The notes beneath the pieces were generated by a model. The model was not told the DNA's origin, made no database searches, and was given only the letters and a program-made list of their open reading frames with translations. DNA of 64,000 nt, taken from contig JAFYYR010000016.1 in the NCBI GenBank assembly GCA_017557435.1, positions 62,001-126,000 of the forward strand. Reading direction: 5' to 3'. Below are positions 35,327-43,721 of the stretch, piece after piece (within the stretch, counting starts at the first letter, position 1; every line of letters starts with the position of its first letter). The DNA comes from Pseudobutyrivibrio sp. Its GTDB lineage: Bacteria; Bacillota; Clostridia; Lachnospirales; Lachnospiraceae. The position numbers were made by a program, and so were the translations under genes.

Positions 35327-36217
35327 CTACTTGCTAGGCTCTACTACAAGCTCATCCTCGTAATCAGCACCGTATGTATCAAGAAGTGTTGCCTCATAAT
35401 CTCCGTGGAAGAAATTCTCGCTTCCAAGTGATACAAGCTCATCATTTAACCATGTTAAAAGTGTCTCATTACCCTTTGTAACAGCTGGAGCGATTGTATC
35501 CTGATCACCAAGTGAAGGAATTCCTACTGTATAGCCCTCGTTCTCGATTGCAAATGCAATAACCTCTGTATTGTCATTAGCCCATGCTACACCGTTGCCA
35601 TTCTCAAATGCTGTCTTAGCCTCTGCGTATGCATCATACTTCTGAAGCTTGATATCTGGGTAATTCTTAGCAAGGTATGTCTCAGCTGTTGTACCTGAAA
35701 TTACGATAACTTCATCATCAGCACCTAAGTCATCAAGGCTCTCAATTACTGCTCCATCAGGTGAAACAACACCAAGTGCTACGTTCATATAAGGTAAAGC
35801 GAAATCAACTTCCTGTGCACGCTCTTCTGTAACTGTAAAGTTAGCAAGGATAATATCTACCTTTCCTGTCTGAAGGTACTCAATTCTGTTAGCTGCCTCT
35901 GTAGATACATAGTTAATATCAACCCCAAGATCCTCACCAAGCTTCTCTGCAAGATATACATCATATCCAGCATATTCACCATTTTCATCTACGTAGCCAA
36001 ATGGGCTCTTGTCTGAAAATACACCGATATTGATTACGCCGCTGTCTTTAATTTCATCAAGTGTTCTGTAACCTGCTGCCTTAGAGCCAGCCTCTGTAGC
36101 GCCACCCTCAGCACTGCCATCTGCCTTGTCTGATGAACCGCAACCTGTAAGAGAAGCTGCCAAAAGTCCTGTTACTAATAATCCACTTGTTAATGTCTTT
36201 AATAAATTCTTTCTCAT
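35327..36217 (-). CDS. Amino-acid-binding lipoprotein, SBP family 3
   Basis: 296 residues with lipobox LTGCGSS after MRKNLLKTLTSGLLVTGLLAASLTGC. The mature part DEIKDSGVINIGVFSDKSPFGYVDENGEYAGYDVYLAEKLGEDLG is the standard amino-acid-binding start; YINYVSTEAANRIEYLQTGKVDIILANFTVTEERAQEVDFALPY follows, matching the cystine/glutamine-binding group. It is downstream of the SGNH hydrolase. Cystine is the best guess because of the sulfur-type operator. Confidence 0.9.
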   Translation of the reverse strand: MRKNLLKTLTSGLLVTGLLAASLTGCGSSDKADGSAEGGATEAGSKAAGYRTLDEIKDSGVINIGVFSDKSPFGYVDENGEYAGYDVYLAEKLGEDLGVDINYVSTEAANRIEYLQTGKVDIILANFTVTEERAQEVDFALPYMNVALGVVSPDGAVIESLDDLGADDEVIVISGTTAETYLAKNYPDIKLQKYDAYAEAKTAFENGNGVAWANDNTEVIAFAIENEGYTVGIPSLGDQDTIAPAVTKGNETLLTWLNDELVSLGSENFFHGDYEATLLDTYGADYEDELVVEPSK

Positions 36218-36241
36218 GATAATTAACCTCTTTTCTATTAA

Positions 36242-36862
36242 TTAAGCTGCAATGAGCTTTTTGTATATTGCATTTGCCAGAGCAAGATGTCCCTTAGCAT
36301 CTAAATGCTCCTGATCTGTTTCTGATGGCTTCGCCACATCAGATGCTGCCAAAAACATACAATCAAACTCCTCTGCAAGCTTAGCAAACACTGCCTTCAG
36401 TTCCTTAGAAGTGAGAACTGATTTCTCATCAAACTCAGGATCATACTCTTCTTTCCAAACAGTCTCTCCTAAGTGGATTGGGGAAAGCAGTAGGATTTTG
36501 GCTGCGCTATTGTTGTCTCTAATCTGTCTAAGTAAAATCTCAGCGCCTCTGGCTATAAGCTTTGGTGAAGCATTATAAACAGCCTTACAATCATTGGTTC
36601 CAAGCATAACAACTACTGTGTCGACAGGTCCGTGGCTTTCAAGAAGAATTGGAAGTAGTTTAGAGCCATTTCTTCCCAGTCTAGTGCTGTCCTCAAAAAC
36701 TGTAGTCCGTCCTACCAGTCCTTCCTCTATCACTTCATAATCCTGGTGACCAAGCATCTCAGAGAGCACCCCGGTCCATCTTTCAGTTTTTTCAAATCTG
36801 CCACTACCGTCTGGCTTTAATCCATATGTGTTTGAATCGCCAAAGCAAAGTACACTCTTCAT
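36242..36862 (-). CDS. SGNH/GDSL-family hydrolase (arylesterase/lysophospholipase-like)
   Basis: 206 residues with block I VLCFGDSNTYGLKPDGSGRF, block III VVMLGTNDCK and block V DQEHLDAKGHLALANAIYK, giving the Ser-Asp-His set. It acts on esters, possibly deacetylating a small molecule. No signal peptide, so cytoplasmic. It is the first gene of the amino-acid importer operon and lies right behind the sulfur-type operator. A role in removing acetyl from O- or N-acetylated cysteine derivatives would fit but is only inference. Confidence 0.85.
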   Translation of the reverse strand: MKSVLCFGDSNTYGLKPDGSGRFEKTERWTGVLSEMLGHQDYEVIEEGLVGRTTVFEDSTRLGRNGSKLLPILLESHGPVDTVVVMLGTNDCKAVYNASPKLIARGAEILLRQIRDNNSAAKILLLSPIHLGETVWKEEYDPEFDEKSVLTSKELKAVFAKLAEEFDCMFLAASDVAKPSETDQEHLDAKGHLALANAIYKKLIAA

Positions 36863-36913
36863 CTTGGTCTCCTTTCTGTGCCCCTTTTATGGGCTTCTGT
36901 CTTGCATGTTCGT

Positions 36914-36947
36914 ATATTAAACCTACTTGCCTACTGAGTCAATAGGT
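36914..36947 (-). promoter_or_regulatory. Promoter and sulfur-type dyad of the SGNH/amino-acid importer operon
   Basis: Minus strand TTGACT (36937-36942), 17 bases, TAATAT (36914-36919). The dyad ACCTAT-N7-GTAGGC (36929-36947) overlaps the -35. Extra half-sites GTAGGT and GCCTAT flank it, suggesting cooperative binding by more than one dimer. Confidence 0.7.
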
Positions 36948-36969
36948 TTAATAATAGGCAAAAATTATA

Positions 36970-36998
36970 GGTTGCTATCAATTCCATTAATAGCAACC
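36970..36998 (-). terminator. Terminator of the chemoreceptor gene
   Basis: GGTTGCTATTAAT / ATTGATAGCAACC with a short loop, followed by TATAATTTTT on the minus strand, about 50 bases after the chemoreceptor stop. Confidence 0.75.
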
Positions 36999-37048
36999 CA
37001 CAATTCATTTTAACTCATTAAATATCACTACAAATGAGCTTATTATTC

Positions 37049-39130
37049 TTATTTTTCAGATTCATTTACTTCATCAGTATCATCCTTGAAGAATGAAATC
37101 TCCTGATTAAGTTTAATCGCTATATCCTTCAAATCATCTGCTGAATTAGCAAGACTTGAAACTGTAGCAGACAACTCTTCTACAGATGCACCTGTTGTCT
37201 CAGAAGATGCTGCATTCTCCTGTGATATAGCAGAAAGTGATGACATTGCATCTGATACCACATCATTAGAAGATACACAAGTACTAGCCCCACCCGAAAC
37301 TTCTCTTACACCAACAACTGTGCCATCGATATCTTCAAGCATTCCATTTACAGAATTAAGTGTTCCTCCAATAGCCTCTTGCTGCTCTAAGTTACCCTGT
37401 TTTACAAGATTTGCAGCGGCAACAGCTGCTTCTGACTGTTTAAGTAGAACATCCATCTGCTCTCTAATATCCTGGGCCATGCTATCTGAATCATCAGCTA
37501 GCTTTCTAATTTCCTCAGCAACTACAGCAAATCCCTTGCCGGCCTCACCTGCACGTGCAGCCTCAATAGAAGCATTAAGTGAAAGAAGATTTGTCTGTGA
37601 AGCAATTCCAGAAATACCTTCTACACTATCATTAATACTTGTAACCGCATCCTTTGTAGCTGATATAGTTCTTGCAATTTCCTCAATCTTTTTAGTCATA
37701 TCACTGCTAGAGTTCTGAAGATTCTGAAGTGACTGACTAGATGTCTCTGATGCCTGTTTCATTTTGCCTGCTAGAGTTTCCATGTTGCCAGTTGAGTTCT
37801 GTACAACTGCAACAGCATCTGTGATTTTACCAACATTCTCTGCTGCTTCCTGGATTTCTTCTGCCTGCTGAACTGCTCCTGTAGCTATTTCTTGTACAGC
37901 ATTTGCAACTGTATCTGTTGTAGCTGCAATCTGGTTTGCCATATCTGCAAGATCCTCAGAGGAAATGGTAACTGTAGATGCAGAATGCTTAATAGATGCA
38001 ACTATACCACCTAATCTATCAATAACGGAGTTTGTACTTCTAACTATTTCGCCAAATTCGTCTTTACGTTTTGAGTAACCATTAATCTTCTTAAATCTAC
38101 CATCAGCAAGCTGAGTAATTGAACCAGTAACCGCAATAATTGGCTTTGTAAAGCTCGTTGCCATAAGAAGTGAAATAACAACTGCTACTGCAAGCAAAAT
38201 CACTCCAATAATAACAATGAGCATAGCGGATTTAATTGCAGCTGACATTATTTCTTTTTCTTGCTTTGATACAGCTACATAATATCCACTTGTTGGCTCT
38301 TTAGTCCATGCCATATATGTAAGATTTCCATCGAATACATTAGTAATTACTCCGCTAGAATCAGAAGAGGTCATGAATTCGTAACTGCTTAAGTCATACT
38401 CATCCTCTGGACTAATCTCAAATTGTGCATGAGCAACCATCATGCCTGAAGGATCTACAATAAAACCATCTGAAACATTTTCTGCTAAAAATTTATGTAG
38501 ATTATTTAAATCGTAGCTTCTTTGAATTGTTCCAATAACTTTTGTATGGTCCGCATCATATATAGGCACGCAAATAATAGTAATACGATTTCCTGCTTGT
38601 TTACTTACAACAGCGTTAGATATTGCAAGCTCTCCAGTTGAGACTGCCTGCTGGAAGTATGGTCTATCAGAAATATTTGTATTTTCCTTTCTATCTGTTC
38701 TAAGCATCTGCTGACCAGAAGCAAGGGTTAAGATAACACTCTTATTACCATCACCGATAAATTCATTGATAGCATCCATATGAGCAAGCATAACCTCATC
38801 TGGAATAGGAGGATTCTCCATACCATAGGTATCAATATAATTTATGGTACTTGGTGCTGTAGCAAAAGTTTGCAAAGCCGCAGTATTTTCCAATATAATA
38901 TCGGAAAATTCAATTTCAACCATCTTAGATGTAGAACTCAACAGTTCAAGGGCATCCTCTTTTGCCTTTGTAGTTGAGCTGTGGTAGCTAATTAAAATTG
39001 AAACTACAAGTGGCACAGCCACAACCAAAGCCATAATTAATATAAGCTTTGTCTTTATACTGTCTAGTACTCCAATTTTCCCCTTATTGGATCCTTTTGG
39101 GTTCTGAGTTTGTTTTTCTTTTTTTCCCAT
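37049..39130 (-). CDS. Methyl-accepting chemotaxis protein with extracellular double-Cache-like sensor
   Basis: About 693 residues from [14 protein letters not shown] (AAGGAG upstream). Order of parts: cytoplasmic tail, first membrane helix ([23 protein letters not shown]), an extracellular sensor of about 260 residues with [20 protein letters not shown] typical of dCache_1, second helix ([19 protein letters not shown]), HAMP domain, and the signalling hairpin with [44 protein letters not shown]. Ligand unknown. It shows that the organism is motile and chemotactic. It is single-gene, between two sulfur-operator loci. Confidence 0.93.
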   Translation of the reverse strand: MGKKEKQTQNPKGSNKGKIGVLDSIKTKLILIMALVVAVPLVVSILISYHSSTTKAKEDALELLSSTSKMVEIEFSDIILENTAALQTFATAPSTINYIDTYGMENPPIPDEVMLAHMDAINEFIGDGNKSVILTLASGQQMLRTDRKENTNISDRPYFQQAVSTGELAISNAVVSKQAGNRITIICVPIYDADHTKVIGTIQRSYDLNNLHKFLAENVSDGFIVDPSGMMVAHAQFEISPEDEYDLSSYEFMTSSDSSGVITNVFDGNLTYMAWTKEPTSGYYVAVSKQEKEIMSAAIKSAMLIVIIGVILLAVAVVISLLMATSFTKPIIAVTGSITQLADGRFKKINGYSKRKDEFGEIVRSTNSVIDRLGGIVASIKHSASTVTISSEDLADMANQIAATTDTVANAVQEIATGAVQQAEEIQEAAENVGKITDAVAVVQNSTGNMETLAGKMKQASETSSQSLQNLQNSSSDMTKKIEEIARTISATKDAVTSINDSVEGISGIASQTNLLSLNASIEAARAGEAGKGFAVVAEEIRKLADDSDSMAQDIREQMDVLLKQSEAAVAAANLVKQGNLEQQEAIGGTLNSVNGMLEDIDGTVVGVREVSGGASTCVSSNDVVSDAMSSLSAISQENAASSETTGASVEELSATVSSLANSADDLKDIAIKLNQEISFFKDDTDEVNESEK

Positions 39131-39279
39131 AGTAAAACTCCTTATATAACCAAAAACCACCCTTAGCGAAATAATCCTACCGTTGATTATATTAAAAAAA
39201 TTTGTATAAACCGTTAACACCGTTGGATTAAATTATGAATTATAAAATCAACAGCAATTGAATTAAGAACAATTTACAA

Positions 39280-39308
39280 TTGAATTACCTATTAACCTAT
39301 CGTATAAT
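39280..39308 (+). promoter_or_regulatory. Promoter of the Rrf2 regulator with operator half-sites
   Basis: TTGAAT (39280-39285), 17 bases, TATAAT (39303-39308). Two direct ACCTAT half-sites (39287-39292 and 39295-39300) lie within the spacer. They match one arm of the dyad seen at the other sulfur promoters, but the right arm is missing, so autoregulation may be weaker or use a different register. Confidence 0.6.
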
Positions 39309-39358
39309 AGTATAAAATTAGCGATTGATTTTTATAATTAAAAAGTGGAGGATTATTT

Positions 39359-39760
39359 ATGTTTAGTACAAAAGGTCGATATGCACTGCGTGTAATGATA
39401 GACTTAGCTCAACAACATAGTGACGAATACATTCCCCTAAAAGACATCGCAGAGCGTCAGGATATTTCCAAGAAATATCTTGAGATCATTGTTAAAGAAT
39501 TAGTTCACGGCGGTTTTGTTAAGGGTGTCAGCGGTAAGGGCGGCGGTTACATGCTTACTCGTTCTCCTGAGGAATACTCTATCGGAGAGATTATCGAGCT
39601 CATGGAAGGAAGCCTTGCCCCAGTTGCTTGTCTCGCAGATGGCGCTGAGGATTGTCCTAGAGAGGGCGTCTGTAAGACACTTCCTATGTGGACTGAGTTT
39701 TATATGTTAGAGAGAGATTTCTTCTATGGCAAGAAGCTTAGTGACATTGTAAATTCATAG
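39359..39760 (+). CDS. Rrf2-family transcriptional regulator (CymR/IscR-like)
   Basis: 133 residues: winged helix MFSTKGRYALRVMIDLAQ, PLKDIAERQDISKKYLEIIVKELVHGGFVKGVSGKGGGYML, and a dimerisation helix. Three cysteines, C91, C99 and C105 (VACLADGAEDCPREGVCKTLPMW), stand where IscR binds its [2Fe-2S] cluster, unlike Bacillus CymR which lacks them. It might sense Fe-S status or cysteine level. Its promoter contains the same half-sites as the sulfur operons here, which makes it the best candidate for binding the ACCTAT-N7-RTAGGY dyads. Confidence 0.92.
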   Translation: MFSTKGRYALRVMIDLAQQHSDEYIPLKDIAERQDISKKYLEIIVKELVHGGFVKGVSGKGGGYMLTRSPEEYSIGEIIELMEGSLAPVACLADGAEDCPREGVCKTLPMWTEFYMLERDFFYGKKLSDIVNS

Positions 39761-39775
39761 AATTAGTCACCTGAG

Positions 39776-39803
39776 ACAGTCATCTTTTGATGGCTGTTTT
39801 TTT
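39776..39803 (+). terminator. Terminator after the Rrf2 gene
   Basis: ACAGTCATC-TTTT-GATGGCTGT followed by seven T, 16 bases after the stop codon. Confidence 0.85.
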
Positions 39804-39906
39804 GTTATCGCCAGCAATTCCACAAAAAAATTTAATAGTTGACGAATCTGTATATTAGTGTTATAACTGTACTAGAACTTGTAACACAGTATTAAGGAGA
39901 TTATTT

Positions 39907-40494
39907 ATGAAAAGAAGATTATTAGTTTTTTCGACAGCGGCTATTTTTGCATTAAGCCTTCTGGCATGTACCTCTCAGGTATCAAACGAGGACATTCCAG
40001 AAGATCAAGTAGCTTGCGAGCCACCAGCTGATTACTGCGGAGGCTGTGGTACATCTATTGAAAACATTGAGACTTTAGAGACAAAAGATAAAATTGCTCA
40101 GACTACTGTAGAATATGACGGCGTTAGCTTTTCTTTATTCGGTGATGCATCTGAAATTCTTGATAAGCTAGGCGAGCCAACTGAGACATGTGAGTTTGAT
40201 AATTGCTACTACAATACATATGAGAACTGTGTTCTCGAATACGAATCAACTAATGATGACCCAACTGTTGATTATGTATTAGTTCAGTCTGATGAGTTTA
40301 CATCAAACGGTATTAAAATCGGTTCTACAGAAGAAGAAGTTAAAAAAGCATTTGGTGAACCATCAAGCGAATATGATTGTGAAGACCAGCACTTCTATGA
40401 CTACTACTATGAGGAGTTCTCACAGTACTTCACTTTCAAAGATGGTAAACTCGTAGAGTTTTCTTTCACAGCTAACTGCAATGATGCAGCCTAA
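39907..40494 (+). CDS. Secreted lipoprotein of unknown function with two SmpA-like repeats
   Basis: 195 residues. Lipobox LLACTSQ follows a hydrophobic stretch. The mature part has a Cys-rich start (CEPPADYCGGCG) and two similar units, each with FGDASEILDKLGEPTE or IGSTEEEVKKAFGEPSSEYD, the sequence shape of SmpA/BLIP-type alpha/beta repeats found in secreted proteins. AAGGAG lies upstream of the ATG, and TTGACG-N17-TTATAA-type promoter near 39840. Function not known. It is a single-gene unit between two terminators. Confidence 0.75.
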   Translation: MKRRLLVFSTAAIFALSLLACTSQVSNEDIPEDQVACEPPADYCGGCGTSIENIETLETKDKIAQTTVEYDGVSFSLFGDASEILDKLGEPTETCEFDNCYYNTYENCVLEYESTNDDPTVDYVLVQSDEFTSNGIKIGSTEEEVKKAFGEPSSEYDCEDQHFYDYYYEEFSQYFTFKDGKLVEFSFTANCNDAA

Positions 40495-40539
40495 CAATTG
40501 ACACCCAACCCTACCCCTAATTAAATATATAAAATAAAC

Positions 40540-40559
40540 GGGAGGCCATCTGGCCTCCC
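40540..40559. terminator. Bidirectional terminator
   Basis: GGGAGGCC-ATCT-GGCCTCCC followed by AATTATTTT on the plus strand and GTTTATTTT on the minus strand. It stands between the lipoprotein gene and the convergent small membrane gene at 40579. Confidence 0.75.
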
Positions 40560-40578
40560 AATTATTTTGCTATTTTTA

Positions 40579-40884
40579 TTATTTAGTAATTGATTTTCTA
40601 ACAACACCCTTTGGATCTTTTACTAAAAGGTATACAACCCAAATAATAAGTGCAAATGCGATTACTGATAAGCCAAGGAAGCTATCATTAATCATATCCT
40701 CTACTGCAGGATTGAAATACTCTGCACCAAGCTCAATGTACTCTGCAATAGCATCTACGAACCACATAAGTGATGCGCCCCAGAACATGTACATTAAAAC
40801 ATGAAGCTTCATGTTGTCATTTTCTCTGTTGTACCATTTAACTGTTGTGATAATAGCAGCGAAAACTGTAAGTAATAATGTCAT
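40579..40884 (-). CDS. Small membrane protein, 101 residues, unknown function
   Basis: Three hydrophobic stretches (MTLLLTVFAAIITTV, VLMYMFWGASLMWFVDAIAEYI, FLGLSVIAFALIIWVVYLL) with a short Lys/Arg tail. It is 10 bases downstream of another small membrane gene with which it probably forms a complex. The pair lies beside a LysR-type regulator. I do not recognise a named family, though similar pairs are common in clostridia. No enzymatic residues stand out. Confidence 0.7.
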   Translation of the reverse strand: MTLLLTVFAAIITTVKWYNRENDNMKLHVLMYMFWGASLMWFVDAIAEYIELGAEYFNPAVEDMINDSFLGLSVIAFALIIWVVYLLVKDPKGVVRKSITK

Positions 40885-40894
40885 CTTCTACCTC

Positions 40895-41278
40895 CTATTT
40901 TGCAGCCTCTGTAGTTGAAACAGGACGCTTAACAATAACATCTGCAGCAACACAAATACCAATCCAAACTACAGTAACAAGTACTGCCATGCCAACACCT
41001 ACTGTACCCATCTCGTGAAGCATCTCAGCCTTGTCCTCTGGATTCTCCATAGCTGTTAAAAATGGGAAGAAAGGCTTAACCTCACCATGCCATACGTGCT
41101 CATATGCTAAAAGCACTGCACCGCCCCAAAGTAAGTTTGTTAACCACTTTAACTTACGAGAAAATGGAATACCTGTTGATTCTGCAACCTTTTCATTTCC
41201 CTTATTCTTCTTTTCAATACTCTTTTTAACTATAGTTGAAACTATAGCCTCTCCCGCTGGAACTGTAAAACAAGCCAT
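40895..41278 (-). CDS. Small membrane protein, 127 residues, unknown function
   Basis: MACFTVPAGEAIVSTIVKKSIEKKN starts a cytoplasmic segment, then WLTNLLWGGAVLLAYEHVWHGE and VGVGMAVLVTVVWIGICVAADVIV are two membrane helices. His residues in YEHVWHGEVKPFFPF lie next to the first helix and might bind heme or metal, which is speculative. AAGGAGG precedes the ATG. Probably co-transcribed with the 101-residue protein. Confidence 0.7.
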   Translation of the reverse strand: MACFTVPAGEAIVSTIVKKSIEKKNKGNEKVAESTGIPFSRKLKWLTNLLWGGAVLLAYEHVWHGEVKPFFPFLTAMENPEDKAEMLHEMGTVGVGMAVLVTVVWIGICVAADVIVKRPVSTTEAAK

Positions 41279-41417
41279 AATAGACCTCCTTATTAATCAT
41301 AAATTCGATAGAAATTATAACAATATTATAGATAAATATGAACGTATTTAAGAGCTTGCCGCTATTCTATTTCCACAATAACCCATTCCTAACAGGAATA
41401 TCTCTATCTCATCAGGC

Positions 41418-42317
41418 CTATGAAGTATATTTTTCCAACATCTCAATATAGTTTTTTGTCATCTGGGACTTTGGAACACTGCCTGGAAGAATGTAGCCTA
41501 TCTCCATATAATCATCCACCTTAAGGGGCTTTGCTATGATATTGGCACCGTTAAGCTCCTCGCTGATAACACCGCTACAGATGGTATATCCATTAAGACC
41601 AATCAGCAGGTTAAAAAGAGTTGCTCTATCTCTTACAATTATCTCCTTGTCACTATCGATTGTACTTAGAATCTCCTCTGAAAAATAAAAGGAATTGTGA
41701 CTTCCCTGCTCATATGAAAGTCGAGGATAATCCTTTAGATCATCAAGAGTAAGGGATTTCTTTTGTGCTAAAGGGCTGTTTATGCCTACAAAAACATGGG
41801 GCTTTGCCTTAAATAAAAGATGAAAAATAAGTCCATTATCCCGCAGAGTCTTTTTAATAACTGTCTCGTTAAACTTATTAATATAGAGAATTCCAATCTC
41901 ACTTCTAAGCTTAGCCACGTCCTCTATAATGTCATAGGTCTGAGTCTCCCTCATATGAAACTCATACTTATCTCCACCATACTTTTTCAAAAGCTCAACA
42001 AAGGCCTCCACTACAAATGAGTAGTGCTGAGCAGATACACAAAATCTCTGCTTGATATGGCTGATACCGGTATATTTTTCCTCTATCAAATTGGCCTGCT
42101 CTAATACCTGTCTTGCGTAGCCTAAGAATTCATCCCCCTCAGGTGTAATCTCTATTCCCTTGTTAGAGCGCATAAAAATAGTAATATTGTATTCATTTTC
42201 AAGCTCTCGAATTGCAGAGGTCAGACTTGGCTGGGCGATAAAAAGCTTTTTAGCCGCCTCAGTAATATTGCCTGTCTCTGCCACTTCTACCACATATCTA
42301 AGTTGTTTTAGTGTCAT
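41418..42317 (-). CDS. LysR-family transcriptional regulator
   Basis: 299 residues. MTLKQLRYVVEVAETGNITEAAKKLFIAQPSLTSAIRELENEY is a complete LysR helix-turn-helix; the rest is the periplasmic-binding-like effector domain. Its nearest divergent gene is the MetE-like protein and the downstream genes are the two small membrane proteins, so control of either is possible. The 240-base divergent region contains the dyad and promoter of the metE-like gene. Confidence 0.9.
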   Translation of the reverse strand: MTLKQLRYVVEVAETGNITEAAKKLFIAQPSLTSAIRELENEYNITIFMRSNKGIEITPEGDEFLGYARQVLEQANLIEEKYTGISHIKQRFCVSAQHYSFVVEAFVELLKKYGGDKYEFHMRETQTYDIIEDVAKLRSEIGILYINKFNETVIKKTLRDNGLIFHLLFKAKPHVFVGINSPLAQKKSLTLDDLKDYPRLSYEQGSHNSFYFSEEILSTIDSDKEIIVRDRATLFNLLIGLNGYTICSGVISEELNGANIIAKPLKVDDYMEIGYILPGSVPKSQMTKNYIEMLEKYTS

Positions 42318-42457
42318 CTTCTCTCCTTTATTCTTCTAAAATCCCCATGTACAGCTAGTTAACAAGTTTATATGATTTAATACCATAAAATAGATTTGTA
42401 ATCAATTATACCTTTTGTCATAGATTTTTTCTATGAATCAATTATCATTTTTTATAT

Positions 42458-42486
42458 TTTACCTATCTAGTCACTAGGCATATAAT
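42458..42486 (+). promoter_or_regulatory. Promoter and sulfur-type dyad of the metE-like gene
   Basis: TTTACC, 17 bases, TATAAT at 42481-42486. The dyad ACCTAT-N7-CTAGGC (42461-42479) lies between the boxes and one base before the -10. The arms match the other operators, with one change in the right arm. Confidence 0.65.
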
Positions 42487-42557
42487 CCTCATGATAAAGA
42501 AAATGTAAAAAAAGGACGCATTGACTGCCCGTAAAATAAGCAAAAAAGGAGAATAAA

Positions 42558-43676
42558 ATGAGCAAAATACAAACACCTTACAGATATGATTTTGTAGGAA
42601 GTTTCCTTAGACCACAGGCTCTTAAGGATGCTAAAGCAGCTTTCCAGGCTGGTAAAATCAGCGAAGCTGAGTTTAATAAAGTTGTTGATGAGGAAGTAAC
42701 AAAGGTTGTTGCTAAGCAAAAGGAACTTGGATATCACGTCATCACAGACGGTGAATTCAGAAGAACATTCTGGCACCTTGACTTCATGTGGGGTCTTGAA
42801 GGCGTAGACCACGAAAATAATGGTGGCGGAGTTAGCTTCAATGGGGAGCTTGCACTTCTTGATGACACATTTCTCGTAGGTAAAATCAAGGCAAAGGCTC
42901 ATCCATTTGTTGAGTATTTCAAGTTCTTAAAGCAATTTGAGGATGAGAATACTGTTGCAAAGTATACTATTCCAGCACCTGCTCAGACATTCCAGCAGAT
43001 GATTGTTCCTGCTAACTTTGAAAATACAAGAAAGTTCTATCCTACAAATGAGGAATTAATCCAGGATATTGGACTTGCATACCAGGATGTTATTAAGCAG
43101 TTCTATGAGGCAGGTTGCCGCAATCTCCAGTTTGATGATTGTACATGGGGCGCTATCGTAGGCGATGCTGCTAAGCAGAGATACGCAAGCCTTGGAATTG
43201 ACCTTGAGGATGTTAAGAAGCAGCTTCTTGCTGTAAATAACTTAGCTCTTGAGAACAAGCCAGCAGACATGGTTATCACATCACATATATGCCGTGGAAA
43301 CTATCACTCTACATTCTTTACAAGCGGCCCATACGATTCAGTTGCTGACTACGTATTTGCCAAGGAAAATGTAGATGCTCTCTTCCTTGAGTATGATGAT
43401 GCACGCTCTGGTGGATTTGCACCACTTGCTAAGGTATCTCCTGATAAGAAGGTAGTTCTCGGTCTTATTACAACAAAGACACCACAGCTTGAGAACAAAG
43501 AGACAATCATCAAGAGAATCAAGGATGCTTCAAAATATATTCCACTTGATAGACTTTACTTAAGTCCACAGTGCGGATTTGCCTCATGCGAAATCGGTAA
43601 CAAACTTACTGAAGATGAGCAGTGGGCAAAGCTTAAATTAGTAAAAGAAATCGCTGAAGAGGTTTGGGGTAAATAA
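42558..43676 (+). CDS. Cobalamin-independent methionine synthase II family protein (YxjG/YxjH-like)
   Basis: 372 residues corresponding to the catalytic C-terminal half of MetE. Zn ligands are visible as H and C in ITSHICRGNYH and C in LSPQCGFASC. SFLRPQALKDA, TDGEFRRTFWHLDFMWGLEG and GCRNLQFDDCTWGA support the call. Such short proteins are believed to make methionine from homocysteine with an unusual methyl donor. GGAG precedes the ATG. A sulfur-type dyad overlaps its promoter. It supplies the methionine that MetK would use. Confidence 0.9.
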   Translation: MSKIQTPYRYDFVGSFLRPQALKDAKAAFQAGKISEAEFNKVVDEEVTKVVAKQKELGYHVITDGEFRRTFWHLDFMWGLEGVDHENNGGGVSFNGELALLDDTFLVGKIKAKAHPFVEYFKFLKQFEDENTVAKYTIPAPAQTFQQMIVPANFENTRKFYPTNEELIQDIGLAYQDVIKQFYEAGCRNLQFDDCTWGAIVGDAAKQRYASLGIDLEDVKKQLLAVNNLALENKPADMVITSHICRGNYHSTFFTSGPYDSVADYVFAKENVDALFLEYDDARSGGFAPLAKVSPDKKVVLGLITTKTPQLENKETIIKRIKDASKYIPLDRLYLSPQCGFASCEIGNKLTEDEQWAKLKLVKEIAEEVWGK

Positions 43677-43690
43677 TCCATACATAAAAA

Positions 43691-43713
43691 GGCAGATGCT
43701 TAATGCATCTGCC
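43691..43713. terminator. Bidirectional terminator between metE-like gene and alcohol dehydrogenase
   Basis: GGCAGATGC-TTAAT-GCATCTGCC, followed by TTTTATT on the plus strand and TTTTTATG on the minus strand, between convergent genes. Confidence 0.85.
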
Positions 43714-43721
43714 TTTTATTA

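Noticed and set aside
37730-37745. Further copy of the GACTGACTAG motif
   Set aside because: It lies within the chemoreceptor coding sequence, matches only about 10 bases, and has no terminator after it.
38780-38977. 65-codon plus-strand ORF opposite the chemoreceptor gene, and similar antisense frames in other genes
   Set aside because: Shadow frames opposite well-supported genes, with no ribosome site and no family match.
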